Positions 51,080-64,000 of a stretch of 64,000 bases of DNA are shown here, piece after piece. This DNA comes from Malurus cyaneus samueli (taxonomy: Eukaryota; Chordata; Aves; Passeriformes; Maluridae). Position numbers and translations under genes: made by a program. The notes under the pieces were generated by a model, which was given only the letters and a program-made list of their open reading frames with translations, was not told where the DNA came from and did no database searches. Position 1 is the first letter of the stretch. Each line of letters begins with the position of its first letter. The stretch lies in assembly GCA_009741485.1 (NCBI GenBank), contig CM019220.1, positions 3,595,832 through 3,659,831 on the forward strand, in the 5' to 3' direction.

Positions 51080-52562
51080 ACAGGTTTGCAAAGTCATGAT
51101 ATTTTGTTTAGGAATTTGCTATGATCTGTCACGTGTCTTCACTGAGTATTTCTCTCAGAAGCAAAGCTGTGAGCATAAAAATAAAAATTGATCAAAATCC
51201 CAGATTCTGTGATCCTAAATTGTGAATTAGAATGTACATATTTTAGTGATTAAAGCTACTGCCCTCTCAACTGAGATGCTAGGAAGCTTATTTACAGAGT
51301 GCATTGCTTATCTATAAAGATCTTTAAAAAGAGGCATCCTGTTGACAGAAAAATTGGCAGAGAAGTTGTTCAAATTAAATGGTTGGGAGGAAAAAAAAAA
51401 AAAAATCAAATCCCCACTCTTCCTGAAACTGAAGGCTTAATCTGCCTTTTGAAGAGCTCGAAGCAATTGATGCTGCATTGGGTTAGATGTCAGGAAAGAA
51501 AAAAAAATCTTTAAATGTAGACAGGAATAGCTCTTCAATCTTTCCACAAATAAATATGGATAAACACTGGTGATTCAAGGGAAAGGGTTGTGTTAGGACT
51601 GCACAAATCCTGTATCCCAATGGAGGCAAAGCTGTCAGAGCTGCATTCCAGCCTGCAGTGGGGCTGAGAAGGTTTTCTCAGTCCACACATGTACAAATGT
51701 GTGCAAAATAAACATCTCTAGATACACACATACCTGAACAGGTCTGCACAAACAGAAACTCAGCACCAGTGGGCTCATCCCATAAAACCTCCCTGACTCT
51801 TAAAGTTGAAGGTATTTTAGTGGGAAATAAGAAAACTTGTCAAAACTTTGGCTGTAGTCTGGCTTTTTTCAATTAACTCTTTACTATGAACCACAAGTTT
51901 TCCTATCAAAGGTATTATTTTCCTTTAACAAGTCCATGTGTTGTTGAAAATTCAGTAAGCTAAGAACAGTTAGGGTGAATTTGTGTCTTCTTGGTGATGC
52001 TGCTTCTGTTATTTAACAAGATACTTCTTTGGTTGTGCAGATGAAAGTTCTCCTTACTGGAAGAACATTGGAGATAGTACAAAGCTGAGAGAGATGACAA
52101 TACAACACGTCTTTGAAGTTTTCTTAGCAAGTCTAATTTGTATAAAATTCGTTAGTGTTTTACCAAAATCCAGGGGTCTTCACTGGAACACTCTTAATAG
52201 CAGCTGAAAATCTCTGGTTTAGGCTGTTCCTTGATCCCTGCTACCTCAAATCACCTTTCTTCCTATTCTTCCCTCCCCATTCTTCTCATCTGTGGATTGC
52301 TTTCAAAAACTCTCATTATATTTTTTTCTTTAATGAGCTGGGTTTCTAATTATAGAGGGAAGACAAGACAAGCTGCTACTGTATAAATGGACATGAAAAA
52401 GGGAATGCTATTAAGCCCCTAGTTTCTAAAAAATGTCTTTATTTTCATGATGGCTCTAATACCAGTAATGAAATATCACCTCCATGTTACCCTATTACTT
52501 CACAGAATTTATACAGTTTCCCAAATTGATCTATGTTTAATCCTTTCATTTAAAGCATGTGA

Positions 52563-53586
<1,024 letters not shown>

Positions 53587-53809
53587 TAAGGGAGTGGGGG
53601 TGGGGGAATAAGTATTCTTTTTGTATAGAAATATCTATTATTGTTTGTAGAATAATTAATTATTCCTCCCTTGGGGAGGGAGGGGAATCCATAATCTTTT
53701 AATATATAAATATCTGTATACCAGTTTGCCTTGAGCTGTTGTATTCAGTGCTAGATGAAGTCAGGTGCAAACAACACATGTGGCAGAAATTTTATGGAGT
53801 GCACATATA

Positions 53810-53840
53810 GATATATAAAATATTATATATATATATATAG
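53810..53840. repeat. (AT)n-rich tract
   Basis: Interrupted AT dinucleotide run (ATATATAAAATATTATATAT onwards), about 30 bases. Confidence 0.85.
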
Positions 53841-54068
53841 CTTAGGATGTACATGCAAAATAGCAATGCTGAAAAAAATCAATGTGTATTTTTATTGTGA
53901 GATATAACTGAATACTATTTTGTACATAAATATGGGAAATACTGCTGGGGGATGACTACCAATTAGTTACAGAATGTTCCATGTTCTCTGGATAAATTTC
54001 AGCTTTTCTGGCAAGAAGTTGATGTTAACACGAACGACTTTAGAATTCATCTCATATATACTTTGTTT

Positions 54069-54104
54069 GGTGGTTTTTTTTTTGTTGTTTTTTTTTTTTT
54101 TTTT
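54069..54104. repeat. T-rich tract with G interruptions
   Basis: GTGG, then runs of T interrupted by TGTTG, then a longer T run. Simple repeat. Confidence 0.85.
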
Positions 54105-54749
54105 AATGCTGAGAAATAGCATTTTGTTTTCCTTCTCATCCAGGGTTTGTAGTGCTCAGTAAGCCACTTAGACTTTTATGTTAGTGGGTTTTGAGCAACC
54201 TTGATTTGAAAATATGAGATCCCTATGGTTTTGGATAACTTTGTAGATGTATTGTAGGTGTATTAGTTATATACACAAAATAATGGCTGTAGCTTCAATG
54301 TAAAGGAGTACCAGCAAGTAAAATTCTCTCTGCACCCTGGAAGGCCAAGGATTTGAAGAATGCTCTCTAATAGCACATGGAAAAAAGGAAAGGCAATGAG
54401 TGCAATTCACTGTTAATGTGTCCAAGCATGGTGACAATTGTGACCTCTCATCTATTTCACAATATGTGACATATATTGTCAGGATACATTTTTCTGCTGG
54501 TTTTATTTTAAATAATAGTGATTAATGTATATTGAAGGAGAATGTTACTGTTTGTCAGTGGATGTCAAGTCTTTGGACTTCATCACTTTATGAAATAAGC
54601 CACTCATTTCCTTTATTCTTCAGAATTTTCTTTTTAAGGTGAGATTTTCTTCGAAAAAGCAGTCTGACTTCAACTTAAGATTGTATGTATGCCCAGGCTG
54701 TTAAAATATGGATGGAGTAAATATGTATCTCTGCACACACCTTTCCATT

Positions 54750-54900
54750 AGTGTGGGGTTTTTTGTGTCTTGCTTGTTAGTTTGTTTTTTTAGGTGAGGT
54801 TTCTGTTGGTTTGTTGTTTGGGTTTTTTGTTTGTTTGTGGGGTTTCTTGTGGGTTTTTTGTTTTGGGGTTTTTTGTTTGTTTAGGGTTTTTTGGCAGTTT
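54750..54900. repeat. G/T-rich low-complexity tract with repeated GGG runs
   Basis: About 150 bases of TTTG, GGGTTTTTT and GGTTTGTTG motifs. At 54838-54886 there are four or more runs of 3-4 G (GTGGGGTTTCTTGTGGG, TTTTGGGGTTTTTT, TTTAGGG), so a G-quadruplex with long loops is possible on the + (transcript) strand. It is the complement of the A/C-rich tracts seen elsewhere. The hydrophobic open frame through it is a composition effect. Confidence 0.85.
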
Positions 54901-57900
54901 TCCTTTAATTGGTCAGCTCTCAAACTTGGGGATTCGAGGAGCTGTGTCCCTTATTTGTGTTTTTAGAGTAGCGCTAGAGTTCCTGTTTGCCTTTTCTTGC
55001 TGTCAGGAAAAGAACAACTCTTTTCTGTTTGGACTGGGGCCAGGCAGCATCTTCGGAGGGATTGTGTAGCCTAGGGAGACATCAGTCAGCACTCCACAGT
55101 CACAGATACCTTGGCCTCCAGGCAAGTAAAAGCTGTAGAAGGGTTTTGAGTAGTTTTTTGCCAAAATCAGGAAGTTCAAGGATCAAGTTGCATAATTGCA
55201 GCTTTTGTGATGTAGGAAACACCGGATTCTGATTTATCATTGGCCTTCTGGGTTTGCTCTGAATTATTTTCTTTCAGCAGATGCAATTTCTTTCTCCAAA
55301 TCTCCAGTACCTTTTTATCTGAGCTAAAGAAATGGTGACACTGCCTGATTACTTGTTAATTTTCTTTTTGAATTTGTAGTTATTTTGCAATAAATAAACA
55401 AGATAGCGCACAGGTTAGAATCCCAAAATAAATTTAACAATAGATTTACACTGCAGATTGTCAGTATGAATAGAGCACAGAAGGATGAACATTTTTTAGT
55501 TTCATCTCCACAGATCTGCATCTGGGTCAGTTATGTGGGTGAAAGTTTATTAGTTTTTAATATATGTCATGAACGTTATTTTGATTGAAGTAAAGTAGAG
55601 CAGAGCTAAATAGATTCTTAGCCTGAAGCCACAATATTTCAGTCAATCTAGGACAGATGCTAATTTAAGGTAATGAAGTTGGAGTGAGATATTTCAGTGC
55701 ATGATAAGTTCATCTGTCAGTAAACCACAGGGGATTGTGGAAGGCTTCTCTCCTAATGCACAATATTCTCAGGAAAAGGAGCTTGAGGCCCTCTCATCTT
55801 CCCAGAATCAAAGCCATGTGTCAGGAATGCTGTTAAAATGGCAAATTCGGGATTTCTAGGAAGACTTTTTAATTTAAAAATCCACTTGCTGCAAAGAAGA
55901 AGGTCTATTTTAGTCACGAGAAGCTGTACCAGGAGGACAATGCACTACTGAGGAGAGTGATAAGAGGGGTAAATATAGAGCAATGGAAGGATCACAGCTT
56001 GAAAACACTTAGAAAGCTGTGAATTTCTCACACATTTTTTTCCCATTTCTTCAGGGTATTAATCTGAATTAAAATTACAAACCAAACATGGCTGTGGCAT
56101 TATATTTATTTTTGTAGATGAAGTTTGTATTTAAAGATCAGGACAAACAGTACAATAACTGTTGAATGTATAGTATTTCAGTATGACTGGGCTGTTTTGT
56201 AATTAAAATATGAAAACATTAAACTTCATAGCATTGTTTAGTTACAATATTCTGTTGAGGCCCAGATGGTCAGCTGTTTAGAATAAATAACTTCTTAAAG
56301 AAATGCAGCTTAAGATAGGGAGATAAAATATCAAACGAATAAATTTTTTTATATCTCAATCTTGTGTACATTCTTTTTGCCTCAAAGCTAGCAGAAAGTT
56401 TGGTATATGTATTGTAACATGAATTTACTATTTGCCTGAGCTTTATCAAGATTAGTGCTGGCTTTCTTCTAAGACTATTGTTTTGTGTTTAGTTTTGTGG
56501 TGAATATGTAATTTTTTTATCCTGGCTAATTTTTGAAATGAATGATTAAAAAATGAAACAGAGTGATTAGAGGAAATAAATACTTACTTAGAACTTGCAC
56601 ATCTGATCAGTCCTAACCTGCAAATGTCAATGATCACTGCTAAAATAATCAGATATAATCAGGTAGCATAAAGATTTAACTTGACTGACTGCTTTTCCTA
56701 AGGCCAAAGTAATTCTATTGAAAGTATTGACGGTGAGGAGAGGATTAAATCTGAAACTGGTTTTAAATACGAGTTAGAATTGATCATCAGCAATTTGAAA
56801 GCTACTTTGATGTAACTGTAGTGCAGATATTTGAAGGTATAAGCAGAATTCAAACGTGTTGGGCACCTTTAGAATATGAGATCAAACTTTGTCTCACTAA
56901 AACTTGGTGCCACAAAGGGGCAAGTTTGGTATGAAGTTAATACAGGGAATAAGTTGGCCGTAGGAAATGCACATTGAGAGGTTGTCAGAGTAAGTGTTCA
57001 TCTGTCAGCTGGTGATGGGATGTCTGAGCAGGTTAATTTTAAGGGTTACTGCTCAAGGAAAATAAACATTTTGTTTAAATAAAGTTTTAGGGAGCAGTCA
57101 AGAAATAACGTGACAACAGTGACATGTGTGTGTCTGTGAGAGAAATAGATTGACGAGCAATCAGCAGTGGAAATCAATTAAATCATGAAAAAGGCTGTCC
57201 AGCTGGGGAGAATGCCAGTTCTGTGGGTTGTTGTGATCAAAAGGAAAATAGATTGGTGGAAATGATTGGGAAAGGAATAAAGCAGCACAGGTACTGAACT
57301 GTGATGCTGAATAAATCCATATCACTCCCACATCTTGAATACTCTGTACAGATCATATACAAGAAAGCAAAAAAGCTTGACAGGCTGATCAAGAGTAAGG
57401 GAAAGGTTTTGGTCTGAGGACAGGTTGGCTGATGCTGCTTGAAATAGCACTTATAGACAGGCTTCTGTATGATGGCAGTCTGTGAAATCATAAATGGCAT
57501 GGAAAAGGTGAGTAACAAACACTTATGAGGTTATTCACAATAGAAATAGAAGTGTTAGAATGAGCACAAGGAAATAAAAAAGCCAAACTTTGGAGAGTCA
57601 GTGCAATAACAATGTGCCTTCAGGAGAATTAGTTTTTATTAGGAAATAAAGAGCAGGCTTAGCTGTTATTCAGTGAAAGCAGTATGAATATGAAAGGAAT
57701 GTATAAATATGTGCTGCTAGAAGTCATGTTTGGATTATGGTACTTTGCTGCTAGAGTTGTTCATTCATGTAGAAACAAAACACATCTGCTTGTAGCACTT
57801 CTTTTTCCACCATTTTTGTGATCTGTGCTCTATGGTGGGAGTTGTGAACAGCACAGGAATTGGGTGACTCCTCCTGGTGGAGCTTGGAGCACACTTGAAC

Positions 57901-58542
57901 CACAACACTCCTTAAAATGATCATTAACCAGGAAGCCTTTTATTTTGTTTCTCCTGTCAATTCTTCTGTTTGAATTCCATACTCAAAGAGAAACTTTGGT
58001 GGAGAAGAACATAATTCGCTTCTTGTGCAGAAAGACAGGATAAGGGAGTCAGATTCTTAATCTGAAGTAGATCCTTGTTGCACATGGTCGTATGTGTATA
58101 TAGAGATTGAAATTCCACAGAATTTCCAGCTTTGTATTGGCAAATAAATGAAAGGAAACGCTGTTCTGCAAAACATCCAGCTGACATTTTACAATCTTGC
58201 AGCACCAGTGGAAAAAATGCCAAAAATTGCAGGAGATGTATCATTAGGTGAGCTCTTGAGATGCTTTACAACATAAACAATTCTGTGTTCTCCTTCACAG
58301 TATTGTCAACACTCTCAGTTAGGTTTCCTTTCTGATTTATAGGGATAGATGACTTTGATCCATTAATAGTTGTCTGGAAAAGTTTCCTGGGCCTTGTTAA
58401 TTTCTGTGTCTTTTCTTCAACTTACTTTTTTTTTTTATCTTCTACATGAAGTTGTGAATTTATTACAAGAGATTCCCCCAGTTTTTCTCACACTTTATTA
58501 CAGGTACAAGGAAAGTGATGTTAAAAATAGTGTACTGTATTT

Positions 58543-58565
58543 AAAAAAAAAAAAAAAAAAAAAAA
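58543..58565. repeat. Poly-A tract
   Basis: About 23 A bases followed by CCAAACAAGCC and more A-rich sequence to 58606. It lies about 230 bases before the next exon. Confidence 0.9.
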
Positions 58566-58750
58566 CCAAACAAGCCAAAAAGCAGAAACAACAACAAAAA
58601 AAAATTAAAGATATATATTCTTGGGAAAGAGCTGACTATAAGCCTAGAAAAGATGATTAATGCTTGGTGCATCAATGAGACTGCGTTTGTCTTCATACAG
58701 AATTTTTACCTCCTCACAGCTGTATCTTGTGCCAATTTGACAAACCTTAA

Positions 58751-64000
<5,250 letters not shown>

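Noticed and set aside
54794..55069. 91-codon open frame rich in Leu, Phe and Gly
   Set aside because: Encoded by the G/T-rich simple tract; same composition artefact as the A/C tract.

Overview
This is vertebrate nuclear DNA, very probably from a bird. All of it lies inside one gene transcribed left to right: the LDL-receptor-related protein LRP1B. I found 24 coding exons, all on the + strand, in order, with matching splice phases and no frame breaks. They total about 4.2 kb, or about 1,398 codons. By comparison with remembered human LRP1B this is roughly residues 340-1735 of a protein of about 4,600 residues, so both ends of the gene lie outside the window. LRP1B is preferred over its paralogue LRP1 because the linkers and divergent blades read as LRP1B (for example [17 protein letters not shown] and [15 protein letters not shown]) and because the introns are long. 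The bird assignment rests on CR1 LINE 3' ends in both orientations and on avian ERVL-type LTRs; a songbird is plausible but not proven.

Layout. 1-3205: intron. 3206-4613: end of beta-propeller 1 (2 exons). 6409-6552: EGF module. 7877-17053: beta-propeller 2 (4 exons). 21780-21902: EGF module. 23510-41987: ligand-binding cluster II, eight LDL-receptor class A (LDLa) repeats over 7 exons. 43218-43463: two EGF modules in one exon. 49201-53551: beta-propeller 3 (4 exons). 58800-58931: EGF module. 60030-63591: start of beta-propeller 4 (3 exons). The last 409 bases are intron. LDLa repeats bind ligands through calcium-held acidic loops, and YWTD propellers with EGF modules serve pH-dependent release and spacing, so the window encodes one ligand-binding unit with its flanking propellers in the extracellular part of an endocytic receptor.

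The introns (0.3-5.7 kb) are AT-rich. They hold CR1 fragments, one complete solo LTR with a 5-bp target duplication, one truncated LTR, microsatellites, and several A/C-rich or G/T-rich low-complexity tracts. I saw no RNA gene, promoter, CRISPR array or independent gene. The items most worth a second look are a GC-AG intron inside an LDLa repeat, three AAG acceptors (one with a competing upstream CAG that would bring in a stop codon), an extra cysteine in propeller 1, an intron at the same glycine in all four propellers, a duplicated acceptor-like sequence, and an unidentified antisense broken reading frame. I found no previously undescribed biological system.
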